NCBI GenBank assembly: GCA_048213135.1
Contig: PS015038.1
Location: 158,825-196,092, forward strand
Length of the DNA: 37,268 bases
Reading direction: 5' to 3'
Source of the DNA: Reclinomonas americana ATCC 50394
Lineage: Eukaryota; Jakobida; Jakobea; Jakobida
Shown: positions 20,750 to 30,845 of the stretch, piece by piece
How the letters are laid out: the number at the start of each line of letters is the position of its first letter
How positions within the stretch are numbered: position 1 is the first letter of the stretch
Notes under the pieces: model-generated
The model's input: the letters and a program-made list of their open reading frames with translations, nothing else
Database searches by the model: none
What the model was told of the DNA's origin: nothing
Made by a program: the position numbers and the translations under genes

Positions 20750-23487
20750 CGTGAGAGCGGAGGGAGAGGAAAGACATCTGATTGTGTGATGATGCATTGA
20801 GATGACTTGATTGTTCTCTCCTTCCCCCCCCCCCCCCTCCCCTCTCTCTCCACTCACACTCACACTCACACAGCCACAAGCACACCCCAACTACGTCTAC
20901 GTGATGCGGCACAAGCGTACACTGGGTCAGCCACTGCGCGGATACGTGCCACAAGCTGTGGTCACTGGTGAAACATGCGGTCCACCACCACCACCACCAG
21001 TTCGACGCATTGTGGATGACAGTCAGCGACGGCGTGAGGAGGGAGGAGGCGGCAGTTCGTCTTCTTCACCACCGTACTCGTCGTGGCCGCCTCCTCCGGC
21101 GTTTCCGTGTCAGCACTGCTATGCATCGTTTTCCGGCAGCGAGGATCTGCAGTTCCACGTGTTGACGGAGCACGCTGAGCTGGCTGTTGAGGTTGGTGAG
21201 AGGGGGGAAGGGAGGAAAGAGATTGAGAGATCTAGAAGTAAGGGAAAGGGCGAAGAAGAAGGAGAGAGAGAGAGAGAAGAGAGAAAGGGAGGAGACAGAG
21301 GGACGAGAGAGAAGAAGACAGAAGAGAGAAAGGGAAGAAAGACGAACGGGAGGGATCGAGAGAGAGAGAACTAAAGGGAGGAGACAGAGGGAATGGGAGA
21401 GAAGAAAAGAAGAAGACAGAAGAGAGAAAGGGAAGAAAAGATCGAGAAAGCGAGAGAGAGAGAACTGAAGGGAGGAGACGGAGGGAATGAGAGAGAAAAA
21501 ACGAAGACAGAAGAAGACAGAAGAGAGAAAGGGAAGAAAGACGAACGGGAGGGATCGAGAAAGCGAGAGAGAGAACTGAAGGGAGGAGACAGAGGGAATG
21601 AGAGAGAAGAAAAGAAGAAGACAGAAGAAGACAGAAGAGGGAAAGGGAAGAAGACTGACGGGAGAGAAGGAAGACAGCAGAAGACACACGCACGCACACA
21701 CAGCCGTGTTCATCTGCGACGCCACTGCTGCTCTTTCTAGCTATCGCATTGCAGATCGCATTGCAAAGAACGTGGTGGACGAGGCAGGAGCGTGCAAGCT
21801 TGATCACTTGCGGGAAAGCACTCTCTTCTCTATCCGAGGCGACAGAGAGACACAGCATCACCTGCACTCTTCACAGTCGTCACACTCTTCGAAGTCCTCA
21901 CGCTTCTCCCCCCACAGATGATGGACATGCAGCTACGCGAGTCGCTGGGCAGTGCGCGACCGCCGGAGCTGTGTTCACTGGACGAGTTGATGCGTGGTGC
22001 GAAGCCACGATCGTGGAGCTGGTCGAGGTGTGTGCACTCCGCCCGAGTAACCCTCCTTTCCTCCCCGTCATCATGGTGGATGCTATACGCAGATTCCCGG
22101 AAAGCGACCGTGAGCTGCGACAGTGTGTGGTCGGCAAGTACCGCGGCATTGCCGGCAACAACAACTCGTGCTACATGGACTGCGCCGTGTTCTGTCTCTT
22201 TGCCTTCACCGACGCGTTCGACGGGTGCCTGCGTCAAGTGGCCACCGACGAGAGCTACGTGTACCCGGCGGAGTGGCACGAGAATGCCGTCCGTTCGCTG
22301 GAGTTGTGCGTCCGTCGACTGCGCCACGACTGTTTCGTGCCCGAGACCGAGGTGCGGTGCCGCTTCTGTGCTGGTCTCTTCGCTGCTGTCCCTCACTATG
22401 TCGCCCTCTCAGATGCTGGCGTTGCACGACGCAATCTCACCGTTCCTTGCCGGCGACGGGTTCCATGGTGACGTGCGCGAGAAGCGCGACGTGACAGAGG
22501 TGTTTGACGCCATGTGGCGTGCCTCGCGGGTATGTGATTTCCTGCCGTGCTTCTGTCTATCCGTCTGCTTGTCTCCTTCTGCCTCTCATTTCCCGATCTA
22601 TCTCTTCGACTATCTGTCTGTGTTTCATACCTCTCTCTCTATCTCTGACGTTCAATCTTCTCTTCTCCTTCCACATCCGTCTCCCTTCTCTTTCTCCCTT
22701 CACCAACCATTCTTCCGTGGCAGGCCCCACTGCCCCTAGTTCTGCGCACCGTCACCGGCACGGGGTCTGCCGCACCTCTGATGCACTGCAGCTACTTGCA
22801 GCTGACGGAGGGCGCCCCTGGAGGTGCACGTGAGACGAGTGTGCAGCATTTGCTGCATAGCTTCCTCGACCAGAACCGAATGCAGTTTGATCGAGCCCCC
22901 GACACGCTCATTCTCGTGCTGCCACGTGCTGGTATGTGTGTATTGTTCACGAAGCATTCGACTCTCTCCGTGTGCTCACCTGATACGTGCAGGAGAGTAC
23001 CGCGCACTCGACGCTTGCGTCGCCAACCCCATTCTCCAACTGCAGCCACAGCACATCAGCCAGTCGCCACCGCCAGCTTCCAGTCGGTTCGGTCGCAGTG
23101 AGGTGGAGGCGAGCGGCGCCGAGTACAAATTGCACGCCATTGTGGCCATTGAGCGCGCACATTACGTCTGCTACGCCGAATGCGACGGCATTGGATGGGT
23201 GCAGTACAACAGGTGCGGTTGCAGTGTTCTCTCTCCCCTCCGTGCCCTCCACCTCCAACTCCTCTCACAAAGGAGTATACACTATGCGCAGCATGGCTCA
23301 CCAGTTCCAGGGCAATGGCGAGTGCGTGCCCGAAGTGAGCGAGTGCCACGATCTGGCGCGTCACTTGAAAACATTTTCCGAGAATCCGCGAATCATCAGC
23401 ATCCGTCTCGACTCGTTGCAGGAGCACACAAGACGAGCCATTCGCGACCCGTACGTGTGGGTGTACATACGAGAGCAGCGACAGTAA
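20547..23487 (+). CDS. CYLD-like ubiquitin carboxyl-terminal hydrolase with SH3-like region and C2H2 finger
   Basis: Cysteine deubiquitinase of the C19/CYLD type. Eight exons (20547-20669, 20874-21191, 21918-22027, 22093-22351, 22413-22529, 22724-22931, 22993-23212, 23292-23487) give 516 residues. N-terminus: an SH3-like region (RDCDAQYPGHLSARADDLLYF ... GYVPQAVV), then a C2H2 finger (C120, C123, H136, H141). Catalytic domain: Cys210 in GIAGNNNSCYMD, followed by VFCLFAFTDAFD, strongly like CYLD; His435 in IERAHYVCYA; and the third triad position N451 in QYNSMAHQF, where CYLD has Asp in FDSMAD. The segment that in human CYLD carries the B-box zinc module between LILVLPRAGEYRAL and the His motif is missing. 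Human CYLD trims K63/Met1 ubiquitin chains; that specificity is not shown here. The intron at 20670 can be read with donor GTTGCG. Confidence 0.88.
20670..20873 (+). repeat. Intron 1 of CYLD-like gene with (GT)n(GA)n and a C/T tract
   Basis: 204 nt containing a (GT)n run followed by (GA)n at about 20708-20750, then a pyrimidine tract with a 14-C run near 20825. Donor either GTTGCG (20670) or GTAGTT (20667). Confidence 0.7.
21192..21917 (+). repeat. Intron 2 of CYLD-like gene, purine-rich ~100-bp minisatellite
   Basis: A 726-nt intron. From about 21200 to 21690 it is nearly all purine, and from about 21310 a unit of roughly 100 bp recurs about four times. Landmarks repeated in order are AGAAGACAGAAGAGAGAAAG, GGAAGAAAGACGAACGGGAG, GGATCGAGA, GAGAGAGAACT and GGGAGGAGACAGAGGGAATG. 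Copies differ by small indels. Confidence 0.85.
22530..22723 (+). other. 194-nt C/T-rich intron of CYLD-like gene
   Basis: Donor GTATGT, acceptor CCGTGGCAG. It is rich in CTCT and TCTC on the plus strand, opposite in strand bias to the purine tracts of the window. Confidence 0.7.
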
Positions 23488-23866
23488 AGGCAATGTAAAA
23501 GCGCCGAGTGGTGGACAGATGCTGCGTGGAGATCCTGCGTTTCCGCTGTGCTGGTGGCAAGCCGGCTCAAAATCAGAACCAAGCAAACAATCTTCCACCC
23601 TTAGCAGCTGCACCGCAGCCTCAGGGTAATTAGAACCATCGCAGCACCCAGCTTCAACGAGTTCAGATTCTACGTAGGCCGCTGACACTATTGTGCGCCA
23701 CGATATCCTCTCGAGGCCCATACGCGTTTGATTGGCTTTGCCTCTTCAAGACTGTTGGAGAAGAGCAATTTTGTGTTTGTATTGTTGGTGCACCAAGGTC
23801 ATTGTCATCAAGGGATTTGTGGGCGTTTATCGCAGGTGGTGAATGAAGTGTTTTGTTTGTTTTTCA
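23488..23866. other. Convergent 3' intergenic region
   Basis: 379 bp between the CYLD-like stop and the stop of the WD-repeat gene. I see no gene in it; it should carry both 3' UTRs and polyadenylation signals, which I cannot place confidently. Confidence 0.5.
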
Positions 23867-26800
23867 TTACTTGAAGAGCTGTCGGGCCGGTATTGTTGGT
23901 GGTCGGTCTCCGGGACTAGCACTGGCACTCCGCGCAGTGCCACCAGACGAGTGACCCCCACCGGCTCGCCGTCCGTGCCTCGGTGGTGACAGGCGAGACA
24001 CGAGGTGCTTTACATATCCACGCTCCATCTGGTGTCGAGCAACAACAATCAGTGAATGTGCTGGTTGAGAGACAAAGAGACCACGCACCGCTCGCATGCT
24101 CTCCTCCAGATTGCCGCCCACTTCCACGACTCGACGGATCGTGCTGATCTGCATGTCGAGACGCTCCTGTTCCACCTGTTTCCGACTGATGGTCTCCAGC
24201 AGTGGCCGTGCACTATCTGTTGCTCCTTGTGGTGTCCGCCTATCATAACAGCCAGCAGCAGTGAGCAGGAGATTAATGGCACACTCTCAAAAATAACGTT
24301 GATTATGAAACATACCCGACGATCATATCCAGCAAGTTGGGCGAGTCGTACAGTTTGGCTGCGTCGTCGTCAACGTGAGAAGCACGCACACTATCAACAA
24401 CAGCAAGCAAGCAAATGCTCACCTTCTTCTCTGGCCTCAATCTCCTCGTCGACGTCGATGGTCAGCTTTGGGCCTGAGTCACCGGCCTCCTGCACGTCAA
24501 TAGTGTCAGATCTCGATATGCCGCAGTCACGCATCTCTCTACAGCAAACCTCGAGGGCTGCCATGATCAGCTTGTGCTTCTCGCCGCGCACAAAGTCCAA
24601 CGAGAGGACCTGCCACTTGCCGAGGACTCCGGCATCGACAAGCAAGCGCACCTGCCAGCGACAGATTCAGATACATGTACAGTTGAAACCTCAAAGGCAC
24701 ATCACAGCTTCGCTGCTCACTTGTTCTGTGCGCGTGGAGCTGGTCATGATGCCGCGAATGTGACTGCCATCGTCTTTTGGTGTGATAACAATGCCGCGAT
24801 AGTCATCGGCCACATCCGGCACGCTGATGCGACTCTGTGACAGCGCCGTCGGCATGGGTGGCCGTCGCACACTTGGTGGCGCAGAGCCGGAACGCGACGA
24901 ACTGTGCAGAGTGCAGTGTGAGGCAACAATCGCGGAGAAGACCGAGGGTGGTCGGCGACGCACGTTCGTGTCGATGACGAGGCCGTTGAGTCGGCACCGC
25001 CCACTACGAGTGGCGCAGGACTGCCGCCGGCCGCTGCCACCATGCTGGGACGACCACGCCGACCAAATCGCGTGTTTGCACCCATACCAAAGGCAGTGGT
25101 CGACGAGCGTACCGGTGGTGGTGGGCCTGCGCGCACGACATCCCATGATCAGCGAGAGACGCGAGAATAAAGCAACATCACCAATGCACACAAACACGCA
25201 CCACGCGAGTCAACACTCCACCACGGATTGCTGTGAAACTCGTCCATCATGCCACGGATCTTGTCTTCACTCACGCCCTTGTTGCCGTCCAATGCTCCCG
25301 CTGATGCCTGTTGCAGCATGTCCTCCATGGCGCTGGATCGACACGTGCGATGAGCAACGGTAGAAGATGAAAGTGAGGGAGAGGAACACACACCTGATGA
25401 TATCACGAGTCTGACTCGACGATCGCCCTCGTCGGCTCGACTGCGGCGCCGAACCCTCGCGCGACGATGGTCGACCGCTCCACGTGCGACTCGCCGATGC
25501 TGTGCGATACATTGAGTGAGCACCTTGGTCGAAGACAAAACCACACATCGCCACCAATCAAGAAAACGCACAGGGTGCCGTCGGTTGCAGGAGAATCGAC
25601 GGGTCGTACTGGTACGGCTTCCACTCCTCGGCACTCGGACCACCGGCTCCATGCAGCGGCATGCCGGCGGCACTGGATGCGCTGCTGGATGGTACGGTGG
25701 CGCCCGCAGTCTCACTGGTGGTGCAAAGATGAGCACACTGCATATAATAGCCCAACATTGTGTTTGCGGAAAGACGCAACGCCGTCGTAGCGGCAGTGGT
25801 GACTGACACTGGTGGAATGTAAAAGAGGGAGCCCAGGCACGCCTCCGTTGCATTCGGCTCGTTGGAGGCTAAAAACAGCTCAAAGTTCCAGAAGCGCACA
25901 TCGCCTTCGGTGACACTCAACAGCGTCTTTCGCGGATCGTTGAATAATGACAGTCTGCGAGCGGCAAGCCGTCAGTCCAATGAAAAAATGGGAGGAGAAC
26001 ACGGCAACAGAGTCCGTCGCACCGTTTCAACATTTGCTCGTCCAGACAGCGCGGCTCCGATACGCGAAGATCGGCCGGATCCATGGAGATAATGTAGTCG
26101 GGCAGAGTCGATCCTTCGACCATTTTCTGTGACCAGTGTAAGCAACCATGGGGGAGTGCGCAATGGAAATACGTGCTGTGGGATCGCACCGTGTTGCCCT
26201 TGTGACGGAAACGAATGTACTTGCGGTCGGGTCGCTCAATGGGTACGATTGCGCCTCGGCGGAAGGCCTGCTTGAGGAAAATCAGACGGATTTTGCCCTC
26301 GTCGTCACCTGCGTGGCCACGAGCGTCAATGCAAGTTTCGCGGAGAGTGACAGTGAAAAGTGCAACGCACCTGTCACGAGCACTTGTGTCTGTCTGTCGA
26401 ACTCGAGCGAGGTGATGGCCGACGGCGGCACAGCCTCGGGATCGTCAGTGTATGAAATGCCGCGTTGCATGTGCTGCTCGTCGGGGAACGACGGATTGCG
26501 GAAGCTGCGGACAATGATAGTGAGTCGGGTGTCACAAAAGACATGTAGAGTCACACGCAACGTCATGAGACGGGTGAACTTGTTCTGTGCCGGATTCGTC
26601 GAGTAAAAGGTCAGCATGCCCGACGAGTCGCCCACGGCCAAGACTGGGAAGTGACTGAGCAGACGGATGCACAGGATATCCTATCAAAGACGATCATGAG
26701 CAGCGTGCATGTGAAAGCAGTGTCATCGTCACCAAGTTGCTCACCGCTTCGCCCTCGTGGTGCACCGTGCCGAGGACGCTGCCATTGCGAATGTCGAATG

Positions 26801-29800
26801 CAAATGCCTCGTGGCTGCCGGCAGCCGCACCAACGCTGAGCTCTTGTGACAGCGACAGCATGAGCAGCTCCACTTGCGACTGGTTCTCCTTGCGACGGCG
26901 ACGTGCCAGTTGCTCGGAGGGTTTGTTCGTCTCGCGTTCGCCGAGAATCTTGCCCTGCATCAGCAGCGACATGATGTCGACTCGTTGCACTGCGGGCGCG
27001 GGGAAAAGTCAGAAAGGAGAACACCGGTGCGTGACACCCGGCGACGAAACTGCGAGAGCGATCGCCGTGGACCGTGCCGCGTCGCAACGCCGCCAGATCC
27101 TCTGCTGTGTCGCTCATGTCGATTGACATTTTGCTGGCCTGTGGGTTGCCAAAGTCAGTCGACGCACCGAGACGCACACTCACTGGAAAGCAAAGTGCCA
27201 CTGACCGACGTGTGCACGCGTGTCTGAGCGCTGCCCACGAGCAGGCGTTCCGGACCGGCGATGCGATGCATCAACTCCATTCCGTCTTCACCGGCGCTGT
27301 ACAAGTGCTGCATGTGTGTGTCGAGTGAGGTGATCAGTCCACTCTTTCTTTCGCCAACACCGTCACTTCCGCAATCACGCAACAACTGTGCCATCCCACG
27401 AGCTGGAGACGAGGCAGTTTTCCGTCAATGCAAACGCAATGGAGGAGACCTCGGCGTAGTGCGGCGCCAGTTCTTGAATGACGGCACCCGTCGAGTTGTT
27501 GTGTTCCTGTGGCACAGCGTCAGCATCATGATTCACGCCGGGTGAGCGACAAAAAGAGCTGCAGTACCGTGAGATCGCCATTCGAGTTGCCGACGTAGAA
27601 CTTGCGACCGGTCAAGTCGAGCGAAAAGGCGGTGATCTCGTGGCGACTCACGTCCTTGAAGGTGTCTTGAATGCGCCCGGTGACGGCGTCCCACACGAGA
27701 ATGGTGGTGTCGGAGCACGTGTAGATCAGGTAGTTGACTGGATTGTAGGCGGCAATGGAGACCGACGATCGCAGCTCCTCGTCTTGTCGAGCGGCGGCGG
27801 TCGCTGCATCGGTGCCACTGACCGCATTGATGTCGACCTTGACCTTGTCCTCTTCGGACTTTTTGGCCACTTTCTTGCTGCAAGCCAGACTCATCAGCCA
27901 GGCAAAGAGGCAAAGAGAGAGAAAGAAAGAAAGAGAAGAATGAAAGAAAGAAAAAAGAAAGAAAGAAAGAAGAAAGATGAAAGAGAAGAATGAAAGAAAG
28001 AAAGAGAAAGAAAGAATGGAAGAAAGAAAGAGAAATGGCGTGGCATGCGCGCAACTCAAAGTAGAACAGCTGGCGGCCTCCACCCGCAATACGACGTAGG
28101 GGTGGAATGTACTTGAACGTGCGCAATCCACCGTCGGCGCCGTCCGTGAAACTGCGCTCCATAAAGGTCTGCACGCAGCGGAAGTTGCGACTGGAGACAC
28201 TCAACAGTCAGCACGGGTAGACGGTTGGGGAGAGGCTGCTGCACTACGCAACGTGTCCCACAGCTTGAAGGTTCCCGACTGCACACAAAACACCAGCAAC
28301 AGTGAGGGAGTGGATCGCGGTCAGCACTCAATTTCACACAAACCACATCGGCGGTGATGACTTCTGGCGTGTCCGGGATGGAGCAGACGCTGACCAGCGG
28401 CGCCAAGTGACCCTCCAAGCGGTACAGTCGCTTGCAAATCAGCGGATCCCACTGGCATGACACATAAGTGAGCAAAACGAAGGGAGGGAGTCACATGGCG
28501 ACATTCGGAGCGCTAACAAACCACATAGGCGTGATGTTCGTAGCCGGAGCTGAACAGCATGTTGTAGAGATTGTCGTAGCTGAGCGACGCCACGCCCTTG
28601 GTGTGATCGCGCAGCACGCCTTTGGTGGTCAGCGTGCGAATGTCCCACAGACGAATGGCTGCGCGGCGCGCGCGCGCGTGAGTGCGATGAAAGAGAAGCG
28701 AACACTGCAAAGACAAACACGCACTGCGATCGAGGGAAGCCGAAATGACCATGTCGCGTTCGCCGACAGTGAGCATGTCTTGTACGGTGTTGGAGTGAGC
28801 GGAGATCTTTTCCGTCGCCCGAATGTCGTACGTGGAGATCTGCAAGTGGAGGGTGAGCTGCTTGAACCAAGGCGAGGCTCTGTGTTTCGATCTCACCGTC
28901 TTTTTCACGCGCCACACAGACAGGTCGCCGGTGATGCTGCCAGAGAAGAGACGCTCTTCATCTCGCGACCATTTCACGGCCTGTGATAAGAGGAGGGAGT
29001 GAGACTCTACAAAGGAGAAAGGAGGGCTGACCCCTGATCAACAAACCGTCTGCGGCAGACCCACAGTGGTGGTGGAGACGCTGCGAAAGAGCGAGCCGTC
29101 CCACAGCACGAAGCGGCCCTCCGAGTGCGACGACACGACGAGGTTCTCGTGCACAATGTGATCGGCGGCCACGACGGCGCCGCGTGCGTTTGGTCCTCGC
29201 AGGTCGCAAATCATTTCGGAGGTCTGGTGGAGGGGATTTAGGAGAAGGGAATAAAGGAGAAGGGAATTAAGGGGAAGGGAATTGAGGAGAAGGGAATGAG
29301 GGAGAAGGGGGAAGGGCGAAGGGGGAAGAGCGAAGAGGAAGAGCAAAGGGGGAAGACGAAGGGGGAAGGCGAGGGGGGAAGACGAGGGGGGAAGACGAGG
29401 GGGGAAGACGAGGGGGGAAGACGAGGGGGAAGACGAGGGGGAAGAGCGAAGGGGGAAGACGAAGGGGAAGACGAANNNNNNNNNNNNNNNNNNNNGGGGG
29501 AAGACGAAGGGGGAAGACGAAGGGGGAAGACCGAAGGGGGAAGAGTGAATGGGAAAGACCAAGGAGTGGAGTGTGAAAGCTGACCTGCGCATTGTACAAC
29601 TTGAAATGCTTCTCCTGATCGGCCACAAACAAAAACGTCTCCAGGCCCGGGAAGAACCACACACGATCGACGCCACCCGGATTGTGCCGCGTCTCATCGG
29701 TGACATTCGGCGCCGGCTCAAACTCCTCGATATCAGCAAACTCCTCACTGGAGAACAGCAAGCCGCCCTCAATCAAATACGTGTTGAACTCCTCCCACGA

Positions 29801-30132
29801 GAGACCGCCGTCCGAGTTGGCGTCGATGCGATGAAACAGGTCGATGAGACTGTCGACGCGAAACAGTAAGAAACATGCATTGTTGTCAGAGAAGAGACTG
29901 CTGCTGGACGCACCCATCGTGCACATCCTCGCCACTGGCCTCGAATCGCCCGTGCAATCGCTCACCCAGCAGGTTGGCAAACTGGCCAAGTGACAGCTCA
30001 CCGCCAGCCTGAGAATGAAGGAGAAGGTGGGTGACAAAGGGGAAGAGAGGAGGACAAGAAGAGACATACTGAAGGCTGAGCGACTGAGAGACTGAGAAAC
30101 TGTGACAGAGAGGGGGACTGGGAGACTGAGCG

Positions 30133-30199
<67 letters not shown>

Positions 30200-30615
30200 N
30201 NNNNNNNNNNNNNNNNNNNAGAGAGAGAGAGAGAGAGAGAGAGAGACTGAGACAGAGACTGAGACAGAGACTCAGTGACTCAGAGAGAGGGGGAGGGAGG
30301 GAGAGACTGAGCGACTGGGAGAGAGAGAGACTGAGAGAGACTGAGAGAGACTGAGAGAGACTGAGGGCGAGACTGAGCAACTGAGCGATTGTGCACTGAG
30401 AGACTGAGACCGTGCGACTCAGAGACTGAAACACACTCAGAGAAGCACACAGACACACACTCACAAACCTGTTCCCACTTGCGACGAAACACCAAGAAAT
30501 CGGTGTCATTCAGCGACTTTACAATGCGCGTCGGCAGCGCCTCAACTCCGCGTTTCGCCCGCTCAATCTCCGCACGCGATGGAGACGCGCCCGAAGGCGA
30601 CGACGCGCCAAGCAT
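23867..30615 (-). CDS. EF-hand and WD-repeat protein, WDR49/WDR64/CFAP337-like
   Basis: A gene of about 27 exons. N-terminus MLGASSPSGASP, then helix-loop helices and a canonical EF-hand loop DANSDGGLSWEE (about 29790-29830), which predicts Ca2+ binding. Then come many WD repeats: GGVDRVWFFPGLETFLFVAD, SEGRFVLWDGSL, GSITGDLSVWRVKK, AAIRLWDIRTL, SGTFKLWDTRNFRCVQTF, CSDTTILVWDAVTGRIQDT, SSWDGTVHLYSAGEDG, VGDSSGMLTFYS, TEGDVRFWNFELF. The order EF-hand then WD propellers, and the LWDxRNFxCVQTF repeat, match axonemal WDR49/CFAP337-type proteins, implying a ciliary location. A Ser/Arg/Gly-rich linker and a helical C-terminus with ERLDMQISTIRRVVEVGGN follow. Five introns use GTTGCG donors. Two 20-N gaps fall in introns. 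The fine splicing of the last third is less certain than the WD part. Confidence 0.8.
27890..28040 (-). repeat. Polypurine (GAAA)n-type tract in an intron of the WD-repeat gene
   Basis: GAAAGAAAGAAAG and AGAAGAATGAAAG units, purine on the plus strand, inside the intron whose donor is GTTGCG (28055). Confidence 0.85.
29226..29585 (-). repeat. Polypurine intron with GGGGGAAGACGA tandem repeat and a 20-N gap
   Basis: A ~360-nt intron of the WD-repeat gene. The left half has GAAGGGAATT/GAGGAGAAGGG units; the right half is a 12-13-bp tandem repeat GGGGGAAGACGA(A/G). The gap 29476-29495 lies in the repeat, so its true length is unknown. Confidence 0.9.
29476..29495. other. Assembly gap (20 N)
   Basis: Placeholder-sized gap inside a tandem repeat within an intron. 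Confidence 0.99.
30009..30470 (-). repeat. Intron with long (GA)n microsatellite and a 20-N gap
   Basis: A ~462-nt intron after the first exon of the WD-repeat gene. (GA)n fills about 30137-30246, interrupted by the gap 30200-30219, flanked by GACTGAGAGA-type units (30090-30430). True length uncertain. Confidence 0.9.
30200..30219. other. Assembly gap (20 N)
   Basis: Placeholder-sized gap inside a (GA)n tract within an intron. Confidence 0.99.
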
Positions 30616-30831
30616 TTTAAAACGGGCAGTTGCGCGGGTGTCACCCGCCTCCATCATGTCAATCAACGAGTGTCACCGACGCACATCATGATCGCTTTGC
30701 GCAAGAGGCGGGCGGAGGAGAGCAGCACTCTGAGTGTCATGAGAGAGGTGCATTCGACCAGCGAGGAAAGACGAGGCATTCTCCGGGGCAGCGGGTGTCA
30801 CCTGCCTCCATCATGTGTGTCAACGAGTGTC
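30616..30831. promoter_or_regulatory. Divergent promoter, WD-repeat gene / coiled-coil gene
   Basis: 216 bp separate the ATG of the WD-repeat gene (30615, minus) from the proposed ATG of the coiled-coil gene (30832, plus). It contains a 55-bp imperfect direct repeat. Confidence 0.55.
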
Positions 30832-30845
30832 ATGGCCGCCCATCA
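30634..30845. repeat. 55-bp imperfect direct repeat in a divergent promoter
   Basis: Copy 1 at 30634-30688 and copy 2 at 30791-30845. Shared in order: GCGGGTGTCACC, GCCTCCATCATGT, CAACGAGTGTCA and a CATCAT end, with about eight mismatches. In copy 2 the ATG after GTGTC is the proposed start codon of the coiled-coil gene; copy 1 has ACC there. Confidence 0.8.
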
